A stretch of 14,710 bases of DNA from Singulisphaera sp. GP187. GTDB lineage: Bacteria > Pseudomonadota > Gammaproteobacteria > Burkholderiales > Burkholderiaceae_C. A program made the translations under genes and the position numbers. Below are positions 6,928 through 14,710 of the stretch, piece by piece. The stretch covers positions 1 to 14,710 of the forward strand of contig CALPYQ020000007.1 of the NCBI GenBank assembly GCA_943327965.2. The letters run 5' to 3'. The notes under the pieces were generated by a model that had not been told where the DNA came from, ran no database searches, and saw nothing but the letters and a program-made list of their open reading frames with translations. Numbering within the stretch: position 1 is the first letter of the stretch; each line of letters opens with the position of its first letter.

Positions 6928-7881
6928 AATTTCGATCACCCCGTTTTATCCTCGCTGCTGCCAGTTGTCTTTTTGATCTTGATTGGCTTTGTGGCCGGTC
7001 GTGCCAAGTTGGTCCGTCAAGAAGCTGTTCGCGATTTATCTAACTTGGTGTTTCTGGTCCTAACGCAGGCCCTGTTGTTCAGAACCATGAGCACTGTGCA
7101 TCTTGAAAAGCTGGACATGCAGCCTGTTTTTCAATACTTCTTGGTGGCAGGTGGCCTGTTTTTCGTCTTGCTCATGTTGTATGGCAGAGATTCCCGCGCC
7201 TCTGTATTGGCCTTGGCCAGTATCTTCAGCAACACCCTCATGATTGGTGTCCCGCTCATTGGCTTGGCCTATGGCGAGTCAGCACAGGTGTTGTTGTTCA
7301 CGCTCATATCTTTGCATGCCTTGGTGTTGCTCACCATGGCAACGGTGGTGCTTGAGTTACAGATGGCGCATGAGTTGGCCAACGAAACGGGTGAATCGAG
7401 GTACATCTTGAAAACGGTTGGCTTGGCTGTCAAAAGCGCCGTGTTCCATCCGGTGCCTCTCCCCATCTTAATTGGATTGATCTACGCACAAACGGGATGG
7501 GGTTTGCATCCCATCATCGACAAGCCACTGCAACTCTTGGGCGCAGCTTTTGGTCCGGTCGCACTGGTTTTGGTCGGTATTACCTTGTCACAAACACCCA
7601 TTGGTCAACACGTCAAAGGGGCGTTGAAGTTGTCGGTGGTGAAAACATTTGTGCATCCCTTTTTGATGGCGGCAGTGGGTTATGCCATGGGCATGCGCGG
7701 CATCCATTTAACTGTCATGGTGGTGGCGGCTGCGTTGCCCATTGGTGCCAATGTGTTTTTGTTTTCGCAGCGCTACCAAAAAGAAGAAGATGTGGTCACT
7801 GCCGCAGTCGCAGTGTCCACTGTTTTTGCCATTGTGAGCGTGAGCTTGGTCATGGCTTTGCTGCCTTTGTTGCCAGCTTAA
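6925..7881 (+). CDS. AEC-family (auxin efflux carrier-like) permease
   Basis: An integral inner-membrane transporter of 318 residues with about ten hydrophobic segments in two halves, as in the AEC family (PF03547 type). Segments include [59 protein letters not shown] and [20 protein letters not shown]. The [10 protein letters not shown] and PIGANVFLF motifs are typical. Bacterial members move small organic acids such as malonate or malate, or are uncharacterised; the substrate here is unknown. The ATG at 6925 lies 49 bases after the receptor stop, with AGGG four bases before it, and both fall in a long dyad. It converges on pdxH: the two stop codons share TTAA (7878-7881). Confidence 0.88.
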   Translation: MNFDHPVLSSLLPVVFLILIGFVAGRAKLVRQEAVRDLSNLVFLVLTQALLFRTMSTVHLEKLDMQPVFQYFLVAGGLFFVLLMLYGRDSRASVLALASIFSNTLMIGVPLIGLAYGESAQVLLFTLISLHALVLLTMATVVLELQMAHELANETGESRYILKTVGLAVKSAVFHPVPLPILIGLIYAQTGWGLHPIIDKPLQLLGAAFGPVALVLVGITLSQTPIGQHVKGALKLSVVKTFVHPFLMAAVGYAMGMRGIHLTVMVVAAALPIGANVFLFSQRYQKEEDVVTAAVAVSTVFAIVSVSLVMALLPLLPA

Positions 7882-8510
7882 GGCGCCAGTCGTTCGCGCA
7901 ACCATGCGCCGTCATTCAAGCGATAGCGCAAACGATCATGCAGTCGGCTTTTGCGGCCTTGCCAAAATTGCCATTCGTCGGGTACCAAGCGATAGCCACC
8001 CCAGTGCGGAGGGCGTGGCGGATTCAACATAAATTGGGCAGCGTATTTGGCTGCGTTGGTGACCAACACTGTGCGGCCGTCAATGACCTGACTTTGTGGT
8101 GAGGCCCAAGCACCAATGCGCGAATCTAAGGGTCGACTGTGAAAGTAGGTATCGCTTTCTTCGTCACTGACTTTTTCCATGCGGCCTTCAATGCGAACCA
8201 CACGCTCTAATTCAACCCAGTGAAATTGCAAGGCTGCAAAAGGATTGCCCGCCAGTTCACGACCCTTGCGGCTGTCGTAGTTGGTGTACCAAACAATGCC
8301 GCGTTCGTCATAGCCTTTGATCAGCACCACGCGCGTGCTGGGACGCATGTTGCTGGCCACCGTGGCCACAGTCATGGCATTGGGCTCTGGCACTTCGGAC
8401 TGAATGGCTTCGTTCAGCCAGCGTTCAAACTGTTTGAGAGGATTGGCTTCGGAGGCGTCTTCACTGAGCTCCGCTTTTTCATAACTTTTGCGCAAATCGG
8501 CGATGTTCAT
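7878..8510 (-). CDS. pdxH: Pyridoxamine/pyridoxine 5'-phosphate oxidase
   Basis: An FMN-dependent cytosolic enzyme that oxidises PNP or PMP to pyridoxal 5'-phosphate, the last step of B6 synthesis and salvage. The 210 residues match PdxH end to end: N-terminal [20 protein letters not shown]-binding [20 protein letters not shown] and [20 protein letters not shown]. These are followed by [20 protein letters not shown] and [14 protein letters not shown]. The C-terminal signature is [18 protein letters not shown], then W-L-R-E-RLAP. It begins three bases after the chaC stop, with AAGGA seven bases before the ATG inside the chaC end, so the two form an operon. It overlaps the AEC gene tail by four bases. 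Confidence 0.97.
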   Translation of the reverse strand: MNIADLRKSYEKAELSEDASEANPLKQFERWLNEAIQSEVPEPNAMTVATVASNMRPSTRVVLIKGYDERGIVWYTNYDSRKGRELAGNPFAALQFHWVELERVVRIEGRMEKVSDEESDTYFHSRPLDSRIGAWASPQSQVIDGRTVLVTNAAKYAAQFMLNPPRPPHWGGYRLVPDEWQFWQGRKSRLHDRLRYRLNDGAWLRERLAP

Positions 8511-8513
8511 GGA

Positions 8514-9092
8514 TCAGTCCTTGGCATGTTCTAACAATGCCGCAAGAGCTTTGTCGTGGATGCCGTGTTGTTTCAAGCTGTGCAGCGTTTCTTGTGCGTA
8601 GTCTAAGGTGGTGCCGTAGCGGCCCTTGGCATGCTCAAAGATGTGCCGATATTGAGAAGGGGATAGCTCCCCTGTGTAGCTGGGGCTGTTGCGCGGGAGT
8701 GTAAAGGCCAATGCATTGACAGGGCCGTTGGGGGTTGGACATTGCAACCAACGAGTGGTGTAGACATTGTTGGGCATTTCTCTGAACCAAAGTTTTTCGA
8801 TGGTTTGTTTAACGTCCGCAGCGGGCGTTCTAAAAACCATGCCCTGACAACTGCCGCCCGATAGAAGCGCAAATACAAGTCCAGGACATTCAGGCGAGCC
8901 TCGGTTCAATCGGCTCCACATTTTCAGGGCACGGTGCCAGCCTTGAACTTTGGTCAGGTGTTGCTCCAATACTTCAAACTCAGGGCGCCAAATGAGGGAG
9001 GCGTAGCCAAAGATCCACAAATCTTGAGTGGCTGGCCAATCAGAAAGAAAAGCCTCTTTGGTTGGGGCGCACATGGCTTGGTCAGGTCGCAT
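8514..9092 (-). CDS. chaC: ChaC-family gamma-glutamylcyclotransferase
   Basis: Predicted to cleave glutathione to 5-oxoproline and Cys-Gly in the cytosol. The N-terminal motif WIFGYASLIWRPEFE (about 26-40) matches the substrate-binding FGYGSLIW of ChaC proteins, with Ala replacing Gly. GWHRALKMWSRLNRGSPECP is the following family segment. The likely catalytic Glu105 is in LWFREMPNNVY, and YAQETLHSLKQHGIHD is a typical C-terminal helix. I chose the ATG at 9092 (192 residues); a TTG at 9119 or an ATG at 9074 are alternatives, and none has a clear Shine-Dalgarno. It is first gene of chaC-pdxH, divergent from edd. Glutathione specificity is by family; the Gly-to-Ala change was not tested against relatives. 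Confidence 0.85.
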   Translation of the reverse strand: MRPDQAMCAPTKEAFLSDWPATQDLWIFGYASLIWRPEFEVLEQHLTKVQGWHRALKMWSRLNRGSPECPGLVFALLSGGSCQGMVFRTPAADVKQTIEKLWFREMPNNVYTTRWLQCPTPNGPVNALAFTLPRNSPSYTGELSPSQYRHIFEHAKGRYGTTLDYAQETLHSLKQHGIHDKALAALLEHAKD

Positions 9093-9193
9093 GGTGCAGG
9101 GCGTTGCAGAAAAGTTCAATTTGTTTGAGTTCAGGAGATTCTGCTATTTTGAGGGTAAACCAGAGGGTGTGGTGCATGCGCCATCGAAAATTC

Positions 9194-9267
9194 GTAACCT
9201 GTCTGTAACTCAAAATGCACCAAAGCGGAGGATGTCGAGTTACCATTCGGTGTGTAACAAAGTTACA
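9194..9267. promoter_or_regulatory. HexR-like operator (9253-9267) with extra GTAAC half-sites, edd promoter region
   Basis: TGTAACAAAGTTACA at 9253-9267 is a 6-bp perfect inverted repeat with a three-base centre. It differs from the published HexR operator style (TGTAAT, three A/T bases, ATTACA) at one base per arm. HexR is a sugar-phosphate-responsive regulator of Entner-Doudoroff and glycolytic genes, sensing KDPG. Further GTAAC or GTTAC half-sites lie at 9194-9198, 9205-9209 and 9239-9243. The box ends 17 bases before the edd ATG. No hexR gene is in this window, and no clear -35/-10 pair was found. Confidence 0.6.
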
Positions 9268-9284
9268 GAGTATTTTTAAACCAA

Positions 9285-11144
9285 ATGCCATCACCTATGA
9301 CACTGAATGCCACCGTTGCCCAAGTGACCGCCCGCATTGCACAAAGAAGCCAAGCGACTCGCGCTGCCTATCTACAGCAATTGGATGAAGCTGCAGCCAG
9401 AAAGCCAGGGGCAGACCGCCTTGGATGCGCCAATGTGGCACATGCGTTTGCGGCCATGCCCACCCAAGACAAATCGCGGGCTACGGGATTGGCCGCCATT
9501 CCGGTTGTGAGTGCCACCGAGCGCGGCCCCAACATTGGCGTGGTGACGGCATACAACGATTTGTTGTCCGCGCACGCACCCTTGCAACACTACCCCGATT
9601 TGGTGAAGGACGAAGCCCGCAAGTGGGGCGCCACAGCCCAAGTGGCTGGCGGTGTCCCGGCCATGTGCGATGGCGTGACGCAAGGCACACCCGGCATGGA
9701 GCTGAGTTTGTTCAGTCGTGATGTGATTGCCATGTCTACGGCGGTGTCTTTGAGTCACGATGTTTTTGATGCCGCACTCATGTTGGGTGTGTGCGACAAA
9801 ATTGTGCCGGGCTTGTTAATTGGGGCCTTGCATTTTGGTCATTTGCCCACCGTGTTTGTGCCTGCGGGCCCCATGATCAGCGGCTTGTCCAACAACGAAA
9901 AATCCAAAGTGCGCGAGCAAGCTGCACAAGGTTTGGTCGGGCGTACCGAATTGCTGAAGGCAGAGTCTGCGGCCTATCACGGCGAAGGTACCTGCACGTT
10001 TTATGGCACAGCCAATAGCAACCAAATGTTGCTAGAAGCCATGGGCTTGCATGTGCCCGGTACAGCGTTTGTCAATCCGGGAGAAGGACTGCGCCAAGAG
10101 TTGACCCGCGAATCGGTCCGCACGGTATTGCAATTGGTCAAAGCCAAAAACTTCACACCCATTGGCAAGCTGGTCGATGAGCGTTGCATCGTCAATGCCA
10201 TGGTGGCATTGCTGGCAACAGGTGGTTCTACCAACCACTTGATTCACTGGGTGGCGGTGGCGCGCGCAGCGGGTTTGGTCATTGATTGGGACGATTTTTC
10301 TGCACTGTCTGATGTGGTGCCCTTGCTCTCGCGCGTTTATCCCAATGGCAGTGCCGATGTGAACCAATTTCAGGCGGCTGGTGGGCCGGGTTATGTCATT
10401 CGTGAATTGTTAGATGCAGGCTTTATGCATGCCGATGTGCTCACCGTGCGTGCAGAAGGGCTTCGTGAGTTCACCAAAAAGCCCGTCGGTGCAACAGGAC
10501 AATTGGCATGGGAAGAGGTTGGCGCGTCCAAAGATGAATCGGTTGTTCGCCCCGCAAGCTCGCCCTTCAGTGCCACGGGCGGTTTGCGTTTGCTTCAAGG
10601 CAACTTAGGCCGCAGTGTGATCAAAGTGTCTGCTGTGCCCAAAGAGCTTCATATCATTGAAGCACCCGCACAAGTGTTCAATTCACAAGAAGAATTGCTA
10701 GACGCATTTCAAGCAGGCAGCATGAACAAAGACGTGGTGTGTGTGGTTCGCTGGCAAGGCCCCCAAGCCAATGGCATGCCAGAGTTGCACAAACTGACAC
10801 CCCCATTGGCCGTGTTGCAAGGTCAAGGTTTCAAAGTGGCCTTGGTCACCGATGGCCGGATGAGTGGCGCGTCTGGCAAAGTGCCCGCAGCCATTCATGT
10901 CTCACCCGAAGCGGCCTCAGGCGGTCCATTGGCCCGCGTTATGAATGGCGACGTGATTCGCATGGATGCGGTGGCCGGCACCTTGCAAGTATTGGTCGAT
11001 CCAGAAACTTGGAATGCAAGAATTCCCGCTACCATGCCCACTGATTTGCAGGCGGCTAACAGCCGCGGCATGGGCCGAGAACTGTTTACCAATTTGCGCA
11101 AACATGCGCTAAAAGCTGAAGAAGGAGCCTGCACATGGCTGTAA
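9285..11144 (+). CDS. edd: 6-phosphogluconate dehydratase (Entner-Doudoroff)
   Basis: Dehydrates 6-phosphogluconate to 2-keto-3-deoxy-6-phosphogluconate (KDPG). It is a 619-residue member of the IlvD/Edd family that holds an Fe-S cluster. Visible features are [20 protein letters not shown], and the three cluster-type cysteines Cys128 ([13 protein letters not shown]), Cys170 ([12 protein letters not shown]) and Cys237 ([15 protein letters not shown]). The C-terminal [20 protein letters not shown] is also diagnostic. The phosphate-substrate Edd subtype is supported by length and by being directly followed by eda, which overlaps it by ten bases. The start is the ATG at 9285; an ATG at 9297 is possible, and no strong Shine-Dalgarno is visible for either. 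Expression is probably controlled at the HexR-like box. Confidence 0.96.
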   Translation: MPSPMTLNATVAQVTARIAQRSQATRAAYLQQLDEAAARKPGADRLGCANVAHAFAAMPTQDKSRATGLAAIPVVSATERGPNIGVVTAYNDLLSAHAPLQHYPDLVKDEARKWGATAQVAGGVPAMCDGVTQGTPGMELSLFSRDVIAMSTAVSLSHDVFDAALMLGVCDKIVPGLLIGALHFGHLPTVFVPAGPMISGLSNNEKSKVREQAAQGLVGRTELLKAESAAYHGEGTCTFYGTANSNQMLLEAMGLHVPGTAFVNPGEGLRQELTRESVRTVLQLVKAKNFTPIGKLVDERCIVNAMVALLATGGSTNHLIHWVAVARAAGLVIDWDDFSALSDVVPLLSRVYPNGSADVNQFQAAGGPGYVIRELLDAGFMHADVLTVRAEGLREFTKKPVGATGQLAWEEVGASKDESVVRPASSPFSATGGLRLLQGNLGRSVIKVSAVPKELHIIEAPAQVFNSQEELLDAFQAGSMNKDVVCVVRWQGPQANGMPELHKLTPPLAVLQGQGFKVALVTDGRMSGASGKVPAAIHVSPEAASGGPLARVMNGDVIRMDAVAGTLQVLVDPETWNARIPATMPTDLQAANSRGMGRELFTNLRKHALKAEEGACTWL

Positions 11145-11779
11145 CCCCCACATTCACCGCCTTGCAGGTCATGCAAGATGCGCCCGTGATTCCCGTCATC
11201 GTGTTGCACGATGTGGCGCATGCTGTGCCGATGGCGCGTGCCTTGGTGGCAGGCGGTATTCGCATGCTGGAGGTCACATTGCGGACGCCTCAAGCTTTGG
11301 CGTGCATGGAAGCCATTGCCAAAGAAGTGCCCGAAGCAGTGGTGGGTGCCGGTACGGTGCGCAGCGCTGCCGATGCCAAAGCAGCCGCCAAAGCAGGCGC
11401 CAAGTTTGCGGTCAGCCCGGGTTACACATTGGCCGTGGGCCAAGCTTGCCGCGATCATGGTTTGTCTCTGTTGCCCGGTGTGGCCACAGGCAGCGAAATT
11501 ATGATGGCGCAAGAAGACGGTTACACCGAATTGAAATTCTTCCCTGCCATGCAAGCAGGGGGTCCTGCCATGCTGAAAGCGTGGGGCGGTCCCTTCTTTG
11601 ATGTGCGCTTTTGTCCCACCGGCGGCGTAACGCCCCAAAACGCCAACGAGTTTTTAAGCCTGTCGAATGTGGCTTGCGTGGGCGGTTCGTGGTTGGTGCC
11701 TGCCGATGCCTTGGCCCAAGGCGATTGGGCCCGCGTTGAACAATTGGCGCGAGAAGCCTGTCAGCTGAAGTTGCGCTGA
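11135..11779 (+). CDS. eda: KDPG aldolase (2-dehydro-3-deoxy-6-phosphogluconate aldolase)
   Basis: A class I aldolase splitting KDPG to pyruvate and glyceraldehyde 3-phosphate, the second Entner-Doudoroff step; it may also cleave 2-keto-4-hydroxyglutarate. The 214 residues hold [11 protein letters not shown], catalytic Glu46 in [28 protein letters not shown] and FAVSPGY. They continue with [13 protein letters not shown] and the Schiff-base Lys134 in [31 protein letters not shown] binds phosphate. The ATG at 11135 lies inside edd, preceded by GAAGGAG, so the pair is translationally coupled. It runs tail to tail into gloA, with coding overlap 11761-11779. It is more Eda-like than the second aldolase gene at 12230-12862. 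Confidence 0.96.
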   Translation: MAVTPTFTALQVMQDAPVIPVIVLHDVAHAVPMARALVAGGIRMLEVTLRTPQALACMEAIAKEVPEAVVGAGTVRSAADAKAAAKAGAKFAVSPGYTLAVGQACRDHGLSLLPGVATGSEIMMAQEDGYTELKFFPAMQAGGPAMLKAWGGPFFDVRFCPTGGVTPQNANEFLSLSNVACVGGSWLVPADALAQGDWARVEQLAREACQLKLR

Positions 11780-12150
11780 ATCAGTTCCACTTTGTAACCA
11801 TCGGGGTCCGTAATGAACGCAATGACAGTGGTGCCACCTTTGACGGGGCCTGCTTCGCGCGTTACTTTGCCGCCAGCATTGCGAATTTTGTCGCAAGCTT
11901 CGTAAGCGTCAGAAACCGCAATGGCCAGGTGGCCGTAGGCGGTGCCCATTTCATAAGATTCCACGCCCCAGTTGTAGGTGAGTTCTAGCTCAGCATGGTC
12001 TGGGTTGTTGCCGTAACCGACAAAGGCCAGGGAGTACTTGTATTCTGGATTTTCTGAAGTTCTGAGCAATTTCATGCCCATCACCTTGGTGTAAAAATCG
12101 ATCGAGCGTTGAAGATTGCCAACGCGAAGCATGGTGTGAAGTAGTCTCAT
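11761..12150 (-). CDS. gloA: Lactoylglutathione lyase (glyoxalase I)
   Basis: Converts the hemithioacetal of methylglyoxal and glutathione into S-lactoylglutathione. The 129-residue, single-domain-length protein begins [20 protein letters not shown] at the ATG 12150. All four metal ligands known from the E. coli enzyme align at the same numbers: His5, Glu56 (AELELTYN), His74 (YGHLAIAV) and Glu122 ([10 protein letters not shown]). The frame is open further upstream into the dgoA region, but that extension lacks any family similarity. The gene sits 79 bases after dgoA on the same strand and overlaps the eda tail by 19 bases. It may be read from dgoA or from its own promoter, which I could not define. 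Methylglyoxal arises from triose phosphates, a product of both neighbouring aldolase routes. Confidence 0.95.
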   Translation of the reverse strand: MRLLHTMLRVGNLQRSIDFYTKVMGMKLLRTSENPEYKYSLAFVGYGNNPDHAELELTYNWGVESYEMGTAYGHLAIAVSDAYEACDKIRNAGGKVTREAGPVKGGTTVIAFITDPDGYKVELIQRNFS

Positions 12151-12229
12151 AAAGCGTATTGTGTCTGATTGAAAAAACCCAGTGACATGTGGTGTTAAGT
12201 GTTGATTGCCAACGCGCAAAATTTGCCCA

Positions 12230-12862
12230 TCATGCAGCTTGCCAAGCTTGAACAAAAGCCGTGGCAGATTCGCCAACAGCTTGTGCAGATTTGCCTGGTG
12301 AAAACAGTGCCGATCCAATGCCAAAACCAGAAGCACCGCATTGGCGGTAGTTGGCCATGTTATGTGTTCCGATGCCGCCCACAGGAATGAGACGAATTTG
12401 AGCCGGTAACACAGCACGCATGGATTTGACAACGGCTGGACTGATCATTTCAGCAGGAAATAATTTAAGTCCATGGGCACCCAGCGCAATGGCGCGAAAG
12501 GCTTCAGTGGGTGTGGCAACACCCGGCATTGAAATGAGTCCCAAGTTGACGGCTTCGCACACCACGTTGTCATCCAAATGGGGTGAGATGATGAGTTGTC
12601 CGCCAGCAGCTTTGATGTCGCGCACTTGTTGCGCGGTGGTAACAGTGCCAGCACCTACCAAGGCCGAGGGGAAAGCTTCGGCCAGGATTTGAATGCTGCG
12701 AAGTGGATCGGGCGAATTAAGCGGCACTTCCAAAATATGAAAGCCTGCATTCAGAATGGCTTGACCGACTTCAAAGGCCTCTTCGGGTTTCAAGCCGCGC
12801 AAAATGGCCACCAAGGGCAAGCTGTCCATGTGCGCATGAAATTTGGCAAGCAGTTGAGTCAT
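12230..12862 (-). CDS. dgoA: 2-dehydro-3-deoxy-6-phosphogalactonate aldolase
   Basis: Cleaves KDPGal to pyruvate and glyceraldehyde 3-phosphate, in the De Ley-Doudoroff galactonate route. The 210-residue class I aldolase opens [20 protein letters not shown] and has LRGLKPEEA. Catalytic Glu45 lies in [13 protein letters not shown], the PLNSP phrase being typical of DgoA rather than Eda. It also has [32 protein letters not shown], Schiff-base Lys133 in [10 protein letters not shown], and the phosphate site [12 protein letters not shown]. It starts four bases after the dgoK stop in one operon, which supports the galactonate-type assignment. The precise sugar stereochemistry is inferred, since family aldolases can be promiscuous. 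It is a distinct paralogue of eda, not a recent duplicate. Confidence 0.92.
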   Translation of the reverse strand: MTQLLAKFHAHMDSLPLVAILRGLKPEEAFEVGQAILNAGFHILEVPLNSPDPLRSIQILAEAFPSALVGAGTVTTAQQVRDIKAAGGQLIISPHLDDNVVCEAVNLGLISMPGVATPTEAFRAIALGAHGLKLFPAEMISPAVVKSMRAVLPAQIRLIPVGGIGTHNMANYRQCGASGFGIGSALFSPGKSAQAVGESATAFVQAWQAA

Positions 12863-12866
12863 GCGC

Positions 12867-13778
12867 TTAGCTTAACTTGAAATCATTCGGATACAAATGA
12901 TGCGCCAAGGCCCAAAGGCCAGACCACGTTACTTCATCGGCCAGCGCATTTGCCTTCATGCCAAGGGCTTCCATGGCAAAACCATAGCGCTGGGTCAATT
13001 GACTGTTACCCAGAATAAACAGTGGTGTCTCTTGATCCTTCAAATCGGCTTTTGCTGACTTGATTTCTTCACCGATTAGCAAACCCGAGATGTAGCTGCT
13101 GGATTGGGCAGGGTTGAGTTTTTCAAACAGTGCCAAGCTTCGAGCGCTGAAAGCATGATGCAAAAGACCGCCAGGTTTTTGACTTTGCATGACGCCCTCA
13201 ATGAACACTTCTTTTTTGAGGGGCGCATCGGGCAAGCAGGTTTTGGCCAAGATAGAGTGCTGACTGAGCAAGGCGTAAAACTCACCCGTCATAAAGGTTT
13301 TGAATGCAGTAATTTTGCCGTCCAAGACCTGTGCCCATTTGCTGTGCGTACCCGGCAATACAAATTGTGCAGATTGAATTTGCTGAGCCGTTAGCGCACC
13401 AAAGATTTGAATTTCTTCACCGCGCATCACATCGGGTGTGTCGTCGTTCCAAGTCGATAAGCCCGGCACAATGCCAATGCGATCTTTGTCGATCCACTGC
13501 AGGTGTTGGGCAATGTCTTGAAAGCCACTTGGACAAGGGCAATAGGGGGCTTCACGCCAACCTTGTCGGCTGCCTGCCATGCCAGAGATGAGGCACAAGG
13601 TTTCGGCGTTCATCCAATCGCCAAAACGCTGCTCGAAAACATGCTGAAACTGCCCGTGGGCCACTTGCAGAATGCCTTGTGGAAAGGCACGCTTCTCTAA
13701 AACCACGCCTTCGCTGTTAAGGAGTGCACCTCTTAATGAAGAGGTGCCCCAGTCCACAGCGAGCAGCTTGCGTTGCAT
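12867..13778 (-). CDS. dgoK: 2-dehydro-3-deoxygalactonokinase
   Basis: Phosphorylates 2-keto-3-deoxygalactonate with ATP to give KDPGal, the substrate of the following aldolase. The 303-residue protein has the actin-like ATPase start LLAVDWGTSSLRGALLNSEG. DgoK-family segments follow: LISGMAGSRQGWREAPYCPC, GIVPGLSTWNDDTPDVMRGE, EEIQIFGAL and FVLPGTHSKWAQVLDGKITA, then FKTFMTGEFYALLSQHSIL. Near the C-terminus come GLLIGEEI and LFILGNSQLTQRY, consistent with adenine-side binding. The ATG at 13778 is two bases after the upstream dehydrogenase stop, and dgoA begins four bases after its own stop. Tight spacing indicates one transcript. The pathway role is clear; the exact upstream sugar acid is not shown in the window. 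Confidence 0.95.
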   Translation of the reverse strand: MQRKLLAVDWGTSSLRGALLNSEGVVLEKRAFPQGILQVAHGQFQHVFEQRFGDWMNAETLCLISGMAGSRQGWREAPYCPCPSGFQDIAQHLQWIDKDRIGIVPGLSTWNDDTPDVMRGEEIQIFGALTAQQIQSAQFVLPGTHSKWAQVLDGKITAFKTFMTGEFYALLSQHSILAKTCLPDAPLKKEVFIEGVMQSQKPGGLLHHAFSARSLALFEKLNPAQSSSYISGLLIGEEIKSAKADLKDQETPLFILGNSQLTQRYGFAMEALGMKANALADEVTWSGLWALAHHLYPNDFKLS

Positions 13779-13780
13779 GC

Positions 13781-14710
13781 TTACTTCTTCAGGCCATCCA
13801 ACGCATGGGATGGGTAGTAGGGCAGTTTGCAGTCGTCAATGTATTGTTGAACGATGTCTTTGAAGGAGGCATCGGGTGTTAAGCCTAAGGCCGCAGCGCG
13901 TTGCGCAGAGCCGCCTTTGGCCCAGTTGGCCACAATGCCCGCAATCTGTTCGTTGCGTACAAACTTGACGTGCTTTCTAACTTCAGGACCCGCCACATCT
14001 TCCAAGGCTTTCAGCATTTCTTTGACGGTCACATTGAGGCCGGGCAAATTCAAAGCCAAGCGGCCTTGCATGGCTTCGCGGCTGGCTTCAAAGATGGTGA
14101 TCAAACACTTGATGGTGTTGTTGGGTGAAGAGACTGAATGCGATACGTTTTCGTCAACTGGGCAAATGGACTCCATGCCAGCCAATGGCTCGCGAATGAT
14201 GCCGCTGAAGAAAGAAGAGGCGGCGCCATTGGGTTTGCCAGGGCGCACTGTGACAGTCATCAAGCGTGCGGCACGACCATCGACGTAGCCCTTTCGCGTA
14301 AAGTCGGCCAACAAATACTCCAGCATGAGTTTGTGCGTGCCGTACGATGTTTGTGGCGAGGGTAAGGTGCTGTCGGTCACGATGTCGGGCATGGGGTTGC
14401 TGTGGTCGGGACCAAATACTGCCACCGAGCTGGCAAACACCATGCGCGGTACATTGCCCGCTTTGCGTAAACTTTCTAGCAACAAGCGTGTGCTGTCTAA
14501 GTTAGACCGCATGCCCAAATCAAAGTCTTGCTCGCATTCACCTGATACAGCAGACGCCAAATGGAACACGCCATCAAAGCCGCTTTCAAACAAGGGGCCT
14601 TGTTCCAACATGGGTCCTGCATGGCCTTTGACGCGCGGATCGGCCAACAGATCGGCGGGTGCTGGGAACAAATCGGCAATGTGCAGCTCTGTGACTTTTT
14701 TGCCGTTGAG
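13781..14710 (-). CDS. NAD-dependent sugar-acid dehydrogenase, DenD-like extended SDR (5' end beyond window)
   Basis: The last 309 residues of an extended short-chain dehydrogenase/epimerase; the N-terminus with the GxxGxxG dinucleotide motif is cut off, probably about 15-25 residues. The frame is open to base 14710, so the TTG at 14671 is internal. Visible motifs are GVFHLASAVSGECEQDFDLG, MVFASSVAVFGP (active Ser near 14428) and QTSYGTHKLMLEY (Tyr at 14344, Lys at 14332). VRPGKPNGAASSFFSGIIRE and LALNLPGLNVTVKEMLKALE complete the picture. These resemble D-erythronate dehydrogenase (DenD) and similar sugar-acid dehydrogenases, from memory. It precedes dgoK by two bases, so it likely feeds or prepares a substrate for the dgo branch. 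The substrate is unproven; annotation merely as epimerase would also be defensible. Confidence 0.85.
   Translation of the reverse strand, partial: LNGKKVTELHIADLFPAPADLLADPRVKGHAGPMLEQGPLFESGFDGVFHLASAVSGECEQDFDLGMRSNLDSTRLLLESLRKAGNVPRMVFASSVAVFGPDHSNPMPDIVTDSTLPSPQTSYGTHKLMLEYLLADFTRKGYVDGRAARLMTVTVRPGKPNGAASSFFSGIIREPLAGMESICPVDENVSHSVSSPNNTIKCLITIFEASREAMQGRLALNLPGLNVTVKEMLKALEDVAGPEVRKHVKFVRNEQIAGIVANWAKGGSAQRAAALGLTPDASFKDIVQQYIDDCKLPYYPSHALDGLKK

Noticed and set aside
7497..8102. Plus-strand open frame (201 codons) across the AEC/pdxH junction
   Set aside because: Out of frame with the permease and antisense to pdxH; Cys/Arg/His-rich translation typical of a shadow frame.
9171..9221. 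GGTGCAT/ATGCACC inverted pair spaced 37 bases apart
   Set aside because: Seven-base arms at that distance in a 190-base region are plausible by chance and form no compact structure.
9082..9294. Possible small gene on the minus strand in the edd-chaC region
   Set aside because: It overlaps the edd start and HexR-like box and runs into chaC in another frame; no Shine-Dalgarno or familiar sequence.
10895..11638. Long minus-strand open frame (247 codons) opposite edd/eda
   Set aside because: It lies antisense to two well-supported genes, its translation is rich in His/Cys/Gln with no domain character, and it reflects codon bias on the other strand.
12151..12229. Terminator between dgoA and gloA
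   Set aside because: A six-T run is present on the minus strand, but the bases before it form only a very weak stem, so termination is not supported.
12151..12432. N-terminal extension of gloA to 12432
   Set aside because: The extension is unlike any glyoxalase, overlaps dgoA, and the ATG at 12150 puts all four metal ligands at the E. coli numbering.
14669..14671. TTG at 14671 as start of the right-edge dehydrogenase
   Set aside because: The frame continues without stop to base 14710 and the nucleotide-binding motif is absent, so the true start lies outside.

Overview
The window looks like a chromosomal segment of a betaproteobacterium, most probably Burkholderiales and Comamonadaceae-like. 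This rests on protein style (TetR/MFP/RND efflux, glutaryl-CoA dehydrogenase, Entner-Doudoroff genes with a HexR-like operator), on moderate GC and on compact gene packing. The genus is an impression from remembered relatives, not a computed assignment. Twelve complete genes and two edge-truncated genes are supported. There are no rRNA or tRNA genes, IS elements, CRISPR arrays or phage genes that I can see. No gene-free stretch exceeds 300 bases; the longest are the edd/chaC divergent region (about 190 bp) and the gcdH/msrA divergent region (about 165 bp).

Region 1 (1-2381, minus strand) is a drug-efflux type operon reading tetR, then a periplasmic adaptor, then an HAE1-class RND pump that runs off the left edge. 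TetR and adaptor overlap by ATGA. Region 2 (2454-3689, minus) is a single glutaryl-CoA dehydrogenase gene ending in a strong intrinsic terminator, with an 18-bp palindrome upstream of its likely promoter.

Region 3 (3856-7881, plus) is msrA, then a small His/Asp-rich exported or anchored protein overlapping msrA by GTGA, then a ZnuD-like TonB-dependent outer-membrane receptor, then an AEC-family permease. It suggests coupling of metal uptake with oxidative repair. The AEC start codon and Shine-Dalgarno lie inside a long near-perfect dyad (6899-6927). Region 4 (7878-9092, minus) is chaC-pdxH.

Region 5 (9253-14710) is sugar-acid catabolism. On the plus strand are edd and eda (Entner-Doudoroff) behind a 15-bp palindrome resembling the HexR operator. 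Convergent with them on the minus strand are a DenD-like NAD-dependent sugar-acid dehydrogenase (cut by the right edge), dgoK and dgoA (De Ley-Doudoroff type branch), then gloA. Both aldolases release pyruvate plus glyceraldehyde 3-phosphate, and the glyoxalase I between them detoxifies methylglyoxal, a by-product of triose phosphates.

I found no wholly unknown system. The most unusual signals are the AEC start-codon dyad, the HexR-like box with its surrounding GTAAC repeats, the DenD-like enzyme in a dgo cassette, and the msrA/His-rich/TonB-receptor unit.
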